Origin: Bacteroidia bacterium
GTDB lineage: Bacteria > Bacteroidota > Bacteroidia > Bacteroidales > VadinHA17
NCBI GenBank assembly: GCA_026391595.1
Contig: JAPLDY010000204.1
Coordinates: 1-49,636, forward strand
Direction of reading: 5' to 3'
DNA: 49,636 bases
Shown here: in pieces, positions 1 through 8,981 of the stretch
How positions within the stretch are numbered: the first letter of the stretch is position 1
Layout of the letters: every line of letters starts with the position of its first letter
Notes under the pieces: model-generated
Seen by the model: the letters and a program-made list of their open reading frames with translations, nothing else
Told to the model about the DNA's origin: nothing
The model's database searches: none
Made by a program: the position numbers and the translations under genes

Positions 1-220
1 TATTAAATACTACAATGATATGGTTATTTACAATGTATATCCTATTAATATTTGTCAGCATTCTTTTCTGTACCAAATTACTGATTTTTGTGACAGAAGA
101 ATTTTTTAAATGCTAAATAGAATAAAATCCAGTTGTTAAAACACATAAAATCAGTAAGATAAAGTATAAGTGTAAAATTTACAAGATTTTTTGAAATTAT
201 GATTTTTATTAAATTTTAAT

Positions 221-228
221 TATATTTG
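221..228 (+). promoter_or_regulatory. Candidate Bacteroidota -7 promoter box (TATATTTG)
   Basis: The AT-rich stretch 1-299 contains no gene I can support. TATATTTG fits the Bacteroidota -7 consensus TAnnTTTG and lies about 70 bases before the first start codon of the PUL, so it is a plausible promoter for the envelope operon. The nearest upstream TTG (191-193) is about 27 bases away, longer than the usual spacing to the -33 element, so the match is only partial. Confidence 0.35.
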
Positions 229-299
229 AAACAACCTAACTGATTTTTTTATTCGAATTCTGCTCAAATCTTATTAATAATCTGAGAAACTCTACAATT

Positions 300-2516
300 A
301 TGAAGAGAATTTTACGGATTTCACCGGTATTTCTATTGTTAATGCTCTTTCTCACAGGATGTGTCAAGAAAGAGTTTGAAGACTATTACGCACGTCCGGA
401 TAATCTGGCTCCGCCGATTTATCAGCAGCTGGAAGCCAGAGGGAACTTTAAAAGTATTCTGACTTGCATTGACAAAGCAAATTACAAGAGAACCTTAAGC
501 AATGCAGGTTACTGGACTTTTTTTGCACCAAATGATGCTGCTTTCCAGGCTTATTTTACAGAAAAGGGCATTGGCAATGCAAATGATATCGACTCTCTTA
601 CAGCCAAAAAGATTGTTACGTATGCCTTGGTTTACAACGCATTCAGAGTGGATCAGCTTTCAAGTTACCAGTCATCCACAGGAGTAATTCCGAACCAGGC
701 ATTCAAGAGGAAAACAGTTTTCTACGACTTTGTTCAGACCGAAAGCGGGACTTCAAGAAAAATTGTTGCCGCCAACAGGAACGGATCGTACGTTGCAGGC
801 GATAATAATAACAAGAATATTCCATATTTTACTGATGCCTATATGTCTGCAAAGGGATTGGGTGCGTCGGATTACAACTTCTTTTTCCCCGGAACAATCT
901 ATTCCGGATTGAATGTTACCGATGCAACTATCATAAATGCAGATATTGCTGCTGAAAATGGAATAATTCATGAGGTTGACAAGGTAGTCCTTCCGCTCCC
1001 AAGCATTGAACAGTATCTTGCAACCAATCCTGATTATTCTGAGTTCTATGCATTATTAAATAAAAGAGCTTCTTATGTTTCTAATGCTGACCTGACCCAT
1101 AGATATTATGTGTTATCAGGCTCTGCAGATTCTGTCTATGTCAAATTGTACAACATATCATTGGGCTTTTCTCCGAATAATGAGAACTATATAAATGCCG
1201 GGACAGATGCACAGACTGGCGGTTATACATTTATTGCACCAAAAAACCAGGAATTACTGAAATACACAAAAGGCTTGCTGACAAAATTCGGGACATTTGA
1301 TGCTGCTCCCCTAGAGGTACTGAATGACTTCATCAATGCTCACATGTTCACAGCCCAGGTATGGCCATCGAGGTTTACCCAATCCTCCAATTCACAGGGA
1401 GAAACTCCGACTATGTCAACAGCCAACGTGGTTGACGCACAGTTTTTGAGTAATGGTACTTTTTATGGCACAAACAAAGTGCAGGAAGCAAATGTCTTCA
1501 GGACAGTCTACTCAAAACCATATCTGGATCCTGCCTATACCCTTATGATAAAGGCGCTTAATGCAGAACTAAAATATTCAATTATAAATGCAAATGTAAA
1601 GTATACGATGTTCATGATGTCGAATGCTTCAATAAACGCTGCACATTATGATTGGAGCACTCAGCGTAATTCCTGGGCATATTCTTCCACAGCTCCCTAT
1701 ACCACCTGGGATTACACTACGAATGCACGGGACAGGCTTTACAGGATCCTGCAGACATCAGTTTCTGCACCGACTGTCGACCTGACATCTCTTTCGGGCA
1801 AGGGAATTATAGAAACGTATAATGGCGAATATCTCAGGTACAGTCACGATACAGTTTATGCAAGCGGAAATCTTGATGCCGGGAACTTCCTTGTAAAAGA
1901 CAGTTCCAAAACAGTTTTCAATGGAACCGTTTATTACATGCACGAATATGTTCCTGCAACGAAATTATCAACTGGCGGGCTTCTTACATTTACCGAAAAT
2001 CAGATTGGTTATCATCTAAATCTGCTTTCGACAAAGGATCCTAACAACTTCGGACATTATTATAACTATCTGAAAAATTCTACGATATATACTGCAGCAG
2101 CTTTTTCCATTACGGGAACTGTTGCCGGTAATTTCTATACGGTATTTGTCCCGAACAATGCCGCTATAGTCCAGGCTGTAAAAGATGGATTGCTTCCCGG
2201 GAATACGACAACGGGAGTACCAAATTTCACTCCTACGCTTGCCACAGACAAGGAGAAGGTTGTGAGATTCATCACATACCATATATTAAATAAGACCGCC
2301 CTTGCGACCGATGGTGTCAAAAACGGAGCCTTCGCAACCCTGTTGGCCAACTCTAACACTGATCCCACTTATATTTCAGTTATTAATCTGGTCGATAATA
2401 TGCAGCTCAGGGATGCTTATAATAATAGTGCGACGGTTGTTCTCTCAAAGAGCAATAACCTTTCGAACCGTACGGTAATTCATTCTATCAACAAAGTCTT
2501 AAAATATATATACTAA
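300..2516 (+). CDS. Fasciclin (FAS1) repeat lipoprotein, PUL surface protein
   Basis: This is a 738-aa exported lipoprotein. It has a basic N-terminus, a hydrophobic core and a lipobox ending in Cys21 (LTGC). A first FAS1 unit (about residues 45-235) shows both family signatures: an H1-like TFFAPNDAAF and an H2-like NGIIHEVDKVVLP. Further FAS1-like units follow (TFIAPKNQELL; TVFVPNNAAI; a final VIHSINKVL at the C-terminus), so the protein is a chain of three or possibly four units. FAS1 domains are extracellular adhesion/binding folds. The gene lies 5 bases before a susC, the place where surface glycan-binding lipoproteins occur in PULs, so a glycan-capture or SusCD-accessory role is inferred; no ligand can be read from the sequence. 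Confidence 0.85.
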   Translation: MKRILRISPVFLLLMLFLTGCVKKEFEDYYARPDNLAPPIYQQLEARGNFKSILTCIDKANYKRTLSNAGYWTFFAPNDAAFQAYFTEKGIGNANDIDSLTAKKIVTYALVYNAFRVDQLSSYQSSTGVIPNQAFKRKTVFYDFVQTESGTSRKIVAANRNGSYVAGDNNNKNIPYFTDAYMSAKGLGASDYNFFFPGTIYSGLNVTDATIINADIAAENGIIHEVDKVVLPLPSIEQYLATNPDYSEFYALLNKRASYVSNADLTHRYYVLSGSADSVYVKLYNISLGFSPNNENYINAGTDAQTGGYTFIAPKNQELLKYTKGLLTKFGTFDAAPLEVLNDFINAHMFTAQVWPSRFTQSSNSQGETPTMSTANVVDAQFLSNGTFYGTNKVQEANVFRTVYSKPYLDPAYTLMIKALNAELKYSIINANVKYTMFMMSNASINAAHYDWSTQRNSWAYSSTAPYTTWDYTTNARDRLYRILQTSVSAPTVDLTSLSGKGIIETYNGEYLRYSHDTVYASGNLDAGNFLVKDSSKTVFNGTVYYMHEYVPATKLSTGGLLTFTENQIGYHLNLLSTKDPNNFGHYYNYLKNSTIYTAAAFSITGTVAGNFYTVFVPNNAAIVQAVKDGLLPGNTTTGVPNFTPTLATDKEKVVRFITYHILNKTALATDGVKNGAFATLLANSNTDPTYISVINLVDNMQLRDAYNNSATVVLSKSNNLSNRTVIHSINKVLKYIY

Positions 2517-2521
2517 AGCGT

Positions 2522-3424
2522 ATGAAATCAATTTCAAGAATAATAGCCTTTTGCTTCATTGCTTTGGTCATGCTTTTCAGCATTCAGCTGAAAGCGCAGG
2601 AAGTAACCGGAAAAATTACTGTTAGAGGAAAGGTAGTCAGCAAACCTGATAATAAGCCCATTGTAGGCTGCTATGTTATTGAACGCGATAAAGATATGCG
2701 TTATATTAACGGATCGGCAACCGATATAAATGGTAACTATGCCCTTACTGTAACGAATTCTCAGAATCTTATTTCTTTTTCCTTTATCGGGTATGAAACA
2801 AAAATTCAACCTGTTAATGGAAGGACTACTATAAACCAGGAGCTTGAATCTTCTTTTATCGGACTGGGAGAGGTTGTAATTTCCGATGAAAAAACTGTAA
2901 CCGGAGGTAATAATGGAACTGGTTTAAATGTACTGCAGCGTGATCAGACAACCGCTGTTTCTACCATCCAGGTAACTGAAGTACAGGACCTGAGTGTCAG
3001 CTCTATAGATCAGGCACTCTCCGGCCGTTTATCCGGAGTCGATGTGGGGACTACCACCGGCGACCCGGGTGCAGGGATGTCTATCCGCATCAGGGGTACA
3101 GCCTCAATAAACGGTTCTGCCAATCCGCTGATAGTTGTCGATGGGATGCCCTATGAAACACAGATCCCTTCGGATTTCAACTTTGGGACCGCAGATGAGC
3201 TGGGGTATGCACAGTTACTGAATATAGCGCCTACAGACATCAAAGACATTACGGTTTTAAAGGATGCTGCTTCAACTGCTGTCTGGGGATCAAGGGCCGC
3301 AAATGGCGTCCTTATAATTAACACCAAACGTGGTACAATTGGAAAGCCATCAATAACATACAATTTCCCAGAATTCCGACTGGATAGGTGCTATAACACA
3401 ACTTGGGTATTCACAGGATCATAA
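2522..3424 (+). CDS. SusC/RagA TonB-dependent transporter, N-terminal fragment of a broken gene
   Basis: This 300-aa fragment has a signal peptide (cleavage near LKAQE), a CarboxypepD_reg-like beta-sandwich (about residues 30-110) and most of the plug domain, with SusC-typical motifs: LSGRLSGVDV, IRIRGTASING, PLIVVDGMP and DITVLKDAASTAVWGSRAANGV. After KPSITYN the reading frame leaves the family pattern, gives about 20 unrelated residues and stops at 3424. The rest of the protein continues in the +1 frame at 3363-5633. Compared with SusC proteins as I know them, roughly 50-70 residues between the plug and the first barrel strands are also absent. As read, this fragment cannot form a transporter. 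It is either a pseudogene or a sequencing/assembly fault. Confidence 0.85.
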   Translation: MKSISRIIAFCFIALVMLFSIQLKAQEVTGKITVRGKVVSKPDNKPIVGCYVIERDKDMRYINGSATDINGNYALTVTNSQNLISFSFIGYETKIQPVNGRTTINQELESSFIGLGEVVISDEKTVTGGNNGTGLNVLQRDQTTAVSTIQVTEVQDLSVSSIDQALSGRLSGVDVGTTTGDPGAGMSIRIRGTASINGSANPLIVVDGMPYETQIPSDFNFGTADELGYAQLLNIAPTDIKDITVLKDAASTAVWGSRAANGVLIINTKRGTIGKPSITYNFPEFRLDRCYNTTWVFTGS

Positions 3425-3431
3425 CATTTCA

Positions 3432-5633
3432 ATGCAGGGCGGTGGAGAAAAGGCAAGATATTATGCTTCACTGGGTTATTTTAATCAGGCAGGAACAACG
3501 GTAGGAACTGGAATGGACAGAATAACGACAAAAATAAATCTCGACTATAACGTTTCAGACAGGATCCGTTTCAGGACAGACATCACATATACCCATGTGG
3601 CCACTGATTTCAACTATACAGGCTCGATCCGGAATATAGCCTATACAAAAATGCCAAACATGGCTATTTATCAGTATGATGAATATGGAAATGAGACTCC
3701 CAATTATTTCTCTCCGGCTTCAAATATCCAGGGACAATATTCAAGTACCTATAATCCGCTTGCAATGGCTCTGATTGGAGTTAATCATCAGTTAGGCGAA
3801 AGAATTACACCGAAGTTTCAGTTGCAGTACGCTCTTATTCCAAATTCGGTTCTGACAGGAACGTTTGACATTCAGTTCGATGTTAATAATTCCAAGACAC
3901 AGACTTTTTTACCTCAGCAGGCAACCGGAAGGCCGACAAATGAAACATCTGTCAACCGCGCAACAGACAGTGATGGAGATGGTTTAAATATTCAAACAAA
4001 AACCAACCTGATTTATCAGCCTAAATTGAAAGAGGGTCATGCATTTCAGGCTCTGTTATCGTTACAGTCAAACGATACCCGAAACGTATCGCATAACGTT
4101 GCAACTACCAATACAGCCTCCGATATTCTTCAGGATGCATCAAATCCTTCAAGAACCCAGAACTCAGATTTGACCTTAGCGTCAAGTTCGAGCCAGTACC
4201 GGTCGGTAGGAGCATTGCTTTCAGCTCAATATGGTCTTTACGACCGTTATCTGGTGAATGTAGGGCTCAGAGCTGATGGCAATTCAAGATTTGGTCCCAA
4301 TAACCGTTATGGCTTATTCCCGTCTGTATCAGTAAGATGGCGTGTCTCAGGTGAAAATTTCATGAAGAGTCTTACATATGTCGATGAATTGAGTTTGCGT
4401 GCAAGTTACGGGCACAGCGGTAATGTGCCGGGCAGCAACTATTCATTCTATAACTTCTACCAGCCATTTAGTTTTTCATATTGCGGCATGTCGGGGGTAT
4501 ATCCTTCAAATATGGAACTTGTCAACCTTAAATGGGAAACATTGATTGGTAAGAACATAGGATTTAACCTGGCAATGTTTAAGAACCGTTTCAAGGTGGA
4601 TGCAGAGTATTATATGAATACCACGAAGGACATGTTCTACACCGGTCTGCAGATTTCGTCCTTTACAGGTTTCGACAATGTATCAATGAACGTGGGGACT
4701 ATGGATAATACAGGTTGGGAAATAGGACTTAACACTGTACCATATAAAAATACCAACTGGTCCGTAGGTTTTGACTTTAACATTGCAAAGAATATAAATA
4801 CACTGCGATCAGTATCAGAATTCTATCCTAAAACCAACGGTGCGAAGATCAATACTAATGGAGTATATCAGACATATCTCCAGATCGGTAATCCGTTCGG
4901 ATCATATTACGGCTTCCGGTATCTTGGAGTTTATACGGATGCTGATGCGACTATTGCAAGAGATGCCCAGGGCAATAAGATTATCGGGCCTAATGAACAG
5001 GTTGTTCAGATGCGTTTCAATTATCCGTCAATTGATTATCAGTTCCAGCCCGGAGATGCAAAGTATGAGGACGTCAACCATGACGGGAACATTGACTATA
5101 TGGACATTGTTTACCTGGGAAATGGCATACCGAAGTTTACGGGAGGATTTGGTCCTAATGTTACATACAAGGGTAATCTTAAACTTACATTATTCTTCAG
5201 TTATCGTGCAGGATATCAGCTTATTAACGGCACAAAAATGACAACTTCCAATATGTACGGCTTCAATAATCAGAGTACAGCTGTCTTAAGAAGATGGCGT
5301 AATCCGGGTGATGAAACCGATATCCCGAGAGCATTATATAACAGCGGCTATAACTGGCTAGGATCAGACCGTTATGTGGAGGATGCATCATTTATAAGGC
5401 TGAGATCCATGACGCTCAGATATAATTTCCCTCAGGAGCTTCTTAAAAGGATTAAATTCAAAACCGGAAGCTTCTATATAACCGCTGAGAACCTTTTCAC
5501 ATGGACAAAATATACAGGTCAGGACCCGGATGTTTCGTCCAGCAGAAACAACGATCCCCTTTCGTACAATGTGGATAACTCTATGACCCCTCCCGGAAAG
5601 ACATTTTCAATGGGATTATCAATTGGATTTTAA
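3432..5633 (+). CDS. SusC/RagA TonB-dependent transporter, C-terminal barrel fragment
   Basis: This 733-aa open frame encodes the 22-strand-barrel part of a SusC protein and ends with the usual C-terminal aromatic strand (FSMGLSIGF). Recognisable family segments include the GEKARYYASLGYFNQ start, LRADGNSRFGPNNRYGLFPS and the C-terminal WTKYTGQDPD. The same frame is open upstream to 3363 and reads NSDWIGAITQLGYSQDHNIS, which is the SusC segment that normally precedes MQGGGEKAR, so Met at 3432 is an internal residue and not a real start. There is no signal peptide, so this part could not reach the outer membrane alone. The partner SusD follows 25 bases downstream. If the break is an assembly artefact, 2522-5633 is one gene. 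Confidence 0.85.
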   Translation: MQGGGEKARYYASLGYFNQAGTTVGTGMDRITTKINLDYNVSDRIRFRTDITYTHVATDFNYTGSIRNIAYTKMPNMAIYQYDEYGNETPNYFSPASNIQGQYSSTYNPLAMALIGVNHQLGERITPKFQLQYALIPNSVLTGTFDIQFDVNNSKTQTFLPQQATGRPTNETSVNRATDSDGDGLNIQTKTNLIYQPKLKEGHAFQALLSLQSNDTRNVSHNVATTNTASDILQDASNPSRTQNSDLTLASSSSQYRSVGALLSAQYGLYDRYLVNVGLRADGNSRFGPNNRYGLFPSVSVRWRVSGENFMKSLTYVDELSLRASYGHSGNVPGSNYSFYNFYQPFSFSYCGMSGVYPSNMELVNLKWETLIGKNIGFNLAMFKNRFKVDAEYYMNTTKDMFYTGLQISSFTGFDNVSMNVGTMDNTGWEIGLNTVPYKNTNWSVGFDFNIAKNINTLRSVSEFYPKTNGAKINTNGVYQTYLQIGNPFGSYYGFRYLGVYTDADATIARDAQGNKIIGPNEQVVQMRFNYPSIDYQFQPGDAKYEDVNHDGNIDYMDIVYLGNGIPKFTGGFGPNVTYKGNLKLTLFFSYRAGYQLINGTKMTTSNMYGFNNQSTAVLRRWRNPGDETDIPRALYNSGYNWLGSDRYVEDASFIRLRSMTLRYNFPQELLKRIKFKTGSFYITAENLFTWTKYTGQDPDVSSSRNNDPLSYNVDNSMTPPGKTFSMGLSIGF

Positions 5634-5658
5634 TTGTTGAAAAATAAAATTTTAAGAG

Positions 5659-7170
5659 ATGATTCGAAAAATTAAATATTCAATATTAATTGTACTGGCT
5701 GTAATGCTTGGTACATCCTGTGAGAAATGGCTTGACCTGAAGCCGGAAGATGGAATTATCCGACAGAATTTCTGGAAAACAAAGGAAGATGTAAAATCTT
5801 CAGTGATCGGATGTTATTCTTCATTGTTTGCTACCACCCAGACTCTTTTCCTCTGGGGAGAAATTCGCGGAGATATGATTACATCTACTCTTAGAAGCTC
5901 AGCTGAACAAACTGAGATTATGAATGGTAATATATTGTCTTCAAACAGTATAACAAACTGGCGTGTAATTTATAAAACCATCAATTATTGCAATACTGTC
6001 ATAGACTTTGCTCCCGATGTCCTGAAAACTGACCAGACCTTCAAAGAGGAAGATCTGAACGGGTATCTTGCTGAAGTCCGTACTTTAAGAGCATTAATGT
6101 ATTTTAACCTGCTGAGATCCTTTGGTGAAGTGCCGTTAAAACTCACAGCTACCGCAAGTGATGCTGATCTCGTACAACTGGAAAAAAGTTCGCAGCAGGA
6201 TGTGTACGATCAGATAGTTGCAGATCTGGCATTTGCCGAACAGTATGCTCCATTGACTTACGGAGTCAGGGAACAGGACAAAGGAAGGATTACAAGATAT
6301 GCCGTCTATGCCTTGCAGGCAGATGTCTATCTCTGGATGGAAAATTACACGGATTGCATTACTGCATGCGACAAAGTGATAAACTCAAATCAGTTCGGAT
6401 TAATTGCCGGACGGATACCCAATGAGGATAATACTGACAGTATTCCCAATCCGCAATGGTTTAATACTGTATTCTATGTAGGCAATTCGAATGAAAGTAT
6501 ATTTGAGTTCCAGTATGATAATCAGATATTGAATCCCTTCTATAACCTGGTGATCTCTTCAAACAGACAATTCACGGGGTCCACTTTTGTAATGGATGAG
6601 ATGTACACTATTGACCTTCTCGACGATACGAAAAAAGACATCCGGGGTGATCTTGCATCAATCAGGTCAAGTGACATGGTAATCTGGAAGTATGCAGGCG
6701 CTAATAATACAGGATCTATGAGATCCCAAACCACTTCATATGCCCACTGGTTTGTGTATCGTTATCCCGATATTCTTCTTATGAAGGCAGAAGCACTTGC
6801 ATGGACCAGCCAGGGTCATGCAGCTCTTAATATTGTTAAGGAGATCAGGGACCGTGCCAATGCACTTGCTGCAACAGAAAGATCTCCCGATCCCTCTTCT
6901 GCAAGCGAGATTTCGGATTATATTATGGAAGAAAGAGCACGGGAATTTGCTTTTGAAGGTAAGAGGTGGTATGATATATTGAGAAATGCAAAACGTAATG
7001 ATTATGCAAATCTTCAGTATATGATTGACATAATAACAAAGATTGCTCCTGCCGACAGGCAACAATCCATGATTAACAAGTACATGGATGTCAGGAGCCA
7101 TTATCTGCCTATTAATTTATATGAGTTGCAGACCGATAAGAATCTGGTGCAAAACCCTTTCTATCAATAG
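5659..7170 (+). CDS. RagB/SusD family glycan-binding outer-membrane lipoprotein
   Basis: This 503-aa lipoprotein has its lipobox Cys at residue 21 (LGTSC) followed by EKWLDLKPEDG, the usual start of mature SusD proteins. The helical TPR-rich N-terminal half (LAEVRTLRALMYFNLLRSFGEVPL) and the C-terminal signatures (YRYPDILLMKAEAL, IRDRANAL, IMEERAREFAFEGKRWYDILR) are those of the RagB/SusD family. SusD caps the SusC barrel and binds the incoming oligosaccharide at the cell surface. It follows the broken susC by 25 bases and belongs to the same transcription unit; it should be intact even if its SusC is not. Confidence 0.93.
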   Translation: MIRKIKYSILIVLAVMLGTSCEKWLDLKPEDGIIRQNFWKTKEDVKSSVIGCYSSLFATTQTLFLWGEIRGDMITSTLRSSAEQTEIMNGNILSSNSITNWRVIYKTINYCNTVIDFAPDVLKTDQTFKEEDLNGYLAEVRTLRALMYFNLLRSFGEVPLKLTATASDADLVQLEKSSQQDVYDQIVADLAFAEQYAPLTYGVREQDKGRITRYAVYALQADVYLWMENYTDCITACDKVINSNQFGLIAGRIPNEDNTDSIPNPQWFNTVFYVGNSNESIFEFQYDNQILNPFYNLVISSNRQFTGSTFVMDEMYTIDLLDDTKKDIRGDLASIRSSDMVIWKYAGANNTGSMRSQTTSYAHWFVYRYPDILLMKAEALAWTSQGHAALNIVKEIRDRANALAATERSPDPSSASEISDYIMEERAREFAFEGKRWYDILRNAKRNDYANLQYMIDIITKIAPADRQQSMINKYMDVRSHYLPINLYELQTDKNLVQNPFYQ

Positions 7171-7195
7171 TTTAACGTTTTAAATAACTAAGAAA

Positions 7196-8899
7196 ATGAG
7201 AAGGATTTCAATAAAAAAGCTGCTAACAGGCTTCATTTTAAGCCTCATGTTGCTGGGTGGATTTTGGGGATGTATTAAAGAAAACCTTATATATAATACC
7301 ACCACTGATACAAACATTACTGCATACCTGGAGAAATATCCTGAAAGATTCTCTGAATTAAGAGAAATACTGGATTTATCCTCGACTGCAACCTACCTAA
7401 ATGCTTATGGTGCATATACCTTATTTGCCCCAACAAATGATGCCATAGATGGTTATTTGCAGGAAAAAGGCAAATCATCGGTGAACGATTTAAGTGCAGA
7501 CGAATGTAAAAACCTGATAAGATTCCACCTTTTGTCTGACACCATCCGGTCAAAAGAATTTACCGATGGTAAATTACCCTCGCTGACAATGTACGGGCAG
7601 TATCTGGTGACAGGTGCCAGAAACGTCGATGGAGTAACAAAGATTGTGATTAACCGCCAGGCAAATGTTATTGAAAGTGATATTAAGGTTGGAAATGGTC
7701 TTATACATGTAATTGACAATGTATTAAGACCTGCACAATACAGTGTGGCACAGCTTGTTGAAAACGATGCAAGATATTCTATTCTTACCCAGGCATTAAA
7801 AGAGACCGGATTTTACGATACTTTAAATATCCTGCCGGCTGATAATCCGGATGCAAGAAGGAAATTCCTTACACTTTTAGCCGAAACAGACTCTGTACTT
7901 AAGGTAGCCGGATTTAATACATATGCTGCTTTAAAGGCAAAGTACTGCAATACAGGCAACCCTGTAAGCATATTGGACAGCCTGCATAAATTTGTTGCTT
8001 ATCATATTATTTTTGATGCAAAGTATCTTGCCGATATTGCTACCTCACAGTCTCAAACTACGCTGGCGCCGCTTGAAGTAATAACATCTACGATAACAGG
8101 TACTACAATACTTCTTAATGATATTACTTTCCTGGGAGTTCACGAACCGGGAGCCACCCTTGACAGGACTAAAAGTGACAATTCTGCTACCAACGGAGTT
8201 TTAAACAGTGTAAAACAGCATTTCACTCTGAAGATCAGGAAACCGGTACGTGTTGATTTTGATGTTGCGGATCAGCCTGAGATCAGAAAACTGACTGCAA
8301 TATTCCGTAAATCTACCACGACAGTAGGCTGGACAAAAGCTGCAGGTAATCCCTTTGTTGACATTGACTGGCAGGATGGCGCTATGCTTTTCGGTCCGAC
8401 ATACTCATGGAGCACTACAAGTACAATTACCAGATATTTTCTGTACAATGATATGCTGATGATGCCTACCGGCGGACCTAACCGTGTCCTTTGGTGGGAA
8501 TTCAGGACCCCATTGATTGTCCGTGGAAAATATAAAGTATGGATTGGTTACAGGAATCAAAAACAGTCAGGCAGCTCGACAAATGTAAATCAGATCTCCG
8601 TTGACGGTGTCGTCCTTCCAAGGCTTCTGGAATTTACTGTCGTCAGACCTACAGGAACAGATGCGGAACTTGAAGCCCAGGGCTGGAAACAGTATAGTGA
8701 AAATTCAGACCAGAACGTCGGAGCCCGGCTGCTGGGGATAATAGATATCAAAACAACTGATCGTCATATCGTTAGAATCACAAACATCTCAGGGACTCAG
8801 AACAACAACAACCTGGATCTGATTCAGTTTATCCCTATTAATGATGATCAGGTTTATCCACGATTTAAGCCGGATGGTACTTTGATACCGAAACCTTAA
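7196..8899 (+). CDS. FAS1 lipoprotein with C-terminal carbohydrate-binding-like module
   Basis: This 567-aa lipoprotein has a long signal sequence ending at Cys26 (GFWGC). A first FAS1 unit (about 40-180) shows YTLFAPTNDAIDGYL and NGLIHVIDNVLRP. A second, weaker unit follows to about residue 360 (PVRVDF marks the end). The C-terminal part, about 370-567, is a different beta-rich segment (VLWWEFRTPLIVRGKYKVWIGYR; LDLIQFIPIND near the end) resembling galactose-binding-like/CBM modules in layout. The gene starts 25 bases after susD. By position it would be a surface glycan-binding protein of the first SusCD pair; the carbohydrate-binding assignment of the tail is inference. Confidence 0.83.
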   Translation: MRRISIKKLLTGFILSLMLLGGFWGCIKENLIYNTTTDTNITAYLEKYPERFSELREILDLSSTATYLNAYGAYTLFAPTNDAIDGYLQEKGKSSVNDLSADECKNLIRFHLLSDTIRSKEFTDGKLPSLTMYGQYLVTGARNVDGVTKIVINRQANVIESDIKVGNGLIHVIDNVLRPAQYSVAQLVENDARYSILTQALKETGFYDTLNILPADNPDARRKFLTLLAETDSVLKVAGFNTYAALKAKYCNTGNPVSILDSLHKFVAYHIIFDAKYLADIATSQSQTTLAPLEVITSTITGTTILLNDITFLGVHEPGATLDRTKSDNSATNGVLNSVKQHFTLKIRKPVRVDFDVADQPEIRKLTAIFRKSTTTVGWTKAAGNPFVDIDWQDGAMLFGPTYSWSTTSTITRYFLYNDMLMMPTGGPNRVLWWEFRTPLIVRGKYKVWIGYRNQKQSGSSTNVNQISVDGVVLPRLLEFTVVRPTGTDAELEAQGWKQYSENSDQNVGARLLGIIDIKTTDRHIVRITNISGTQNNNNLDLIQFIPINDDQVYPRFKPDGTLIPKP

Positions 8900-8914
8900 T
8901 ATTTTAAGAAATTG

Positions 8915-8946
8915 CTCTCCTGCTTCGCAAATGCATTGCAGGAGAG
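8915..8946. repeat. Intergenic hairpin, 9-bp perfect stem
   Basis: CTCTCCTGC at 8915-8923 pairs exactly with GCAGGAGAG at 8938-8946 across a 14-base loop, in the 82-base gap between the two adjacent FAS1 genes. There is no T-run after the stem, so it is a poor terminator; partial attenuation or mRNA processing within the operon is possible. Confidence 0.6.
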
Positions 8947-8981
8947 AATTAAAAGAGTATTAATAATTAAGATATAGAAAA

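Noticed and set aside
2522-5633. Programmed ribosomal frameshift in the first susC
   Set aside because: A coding segment is missing at the junction as well as the frame change, and no slippery heptamer is seen near 3350-3365, so a recoding event would not restore a normal protein.
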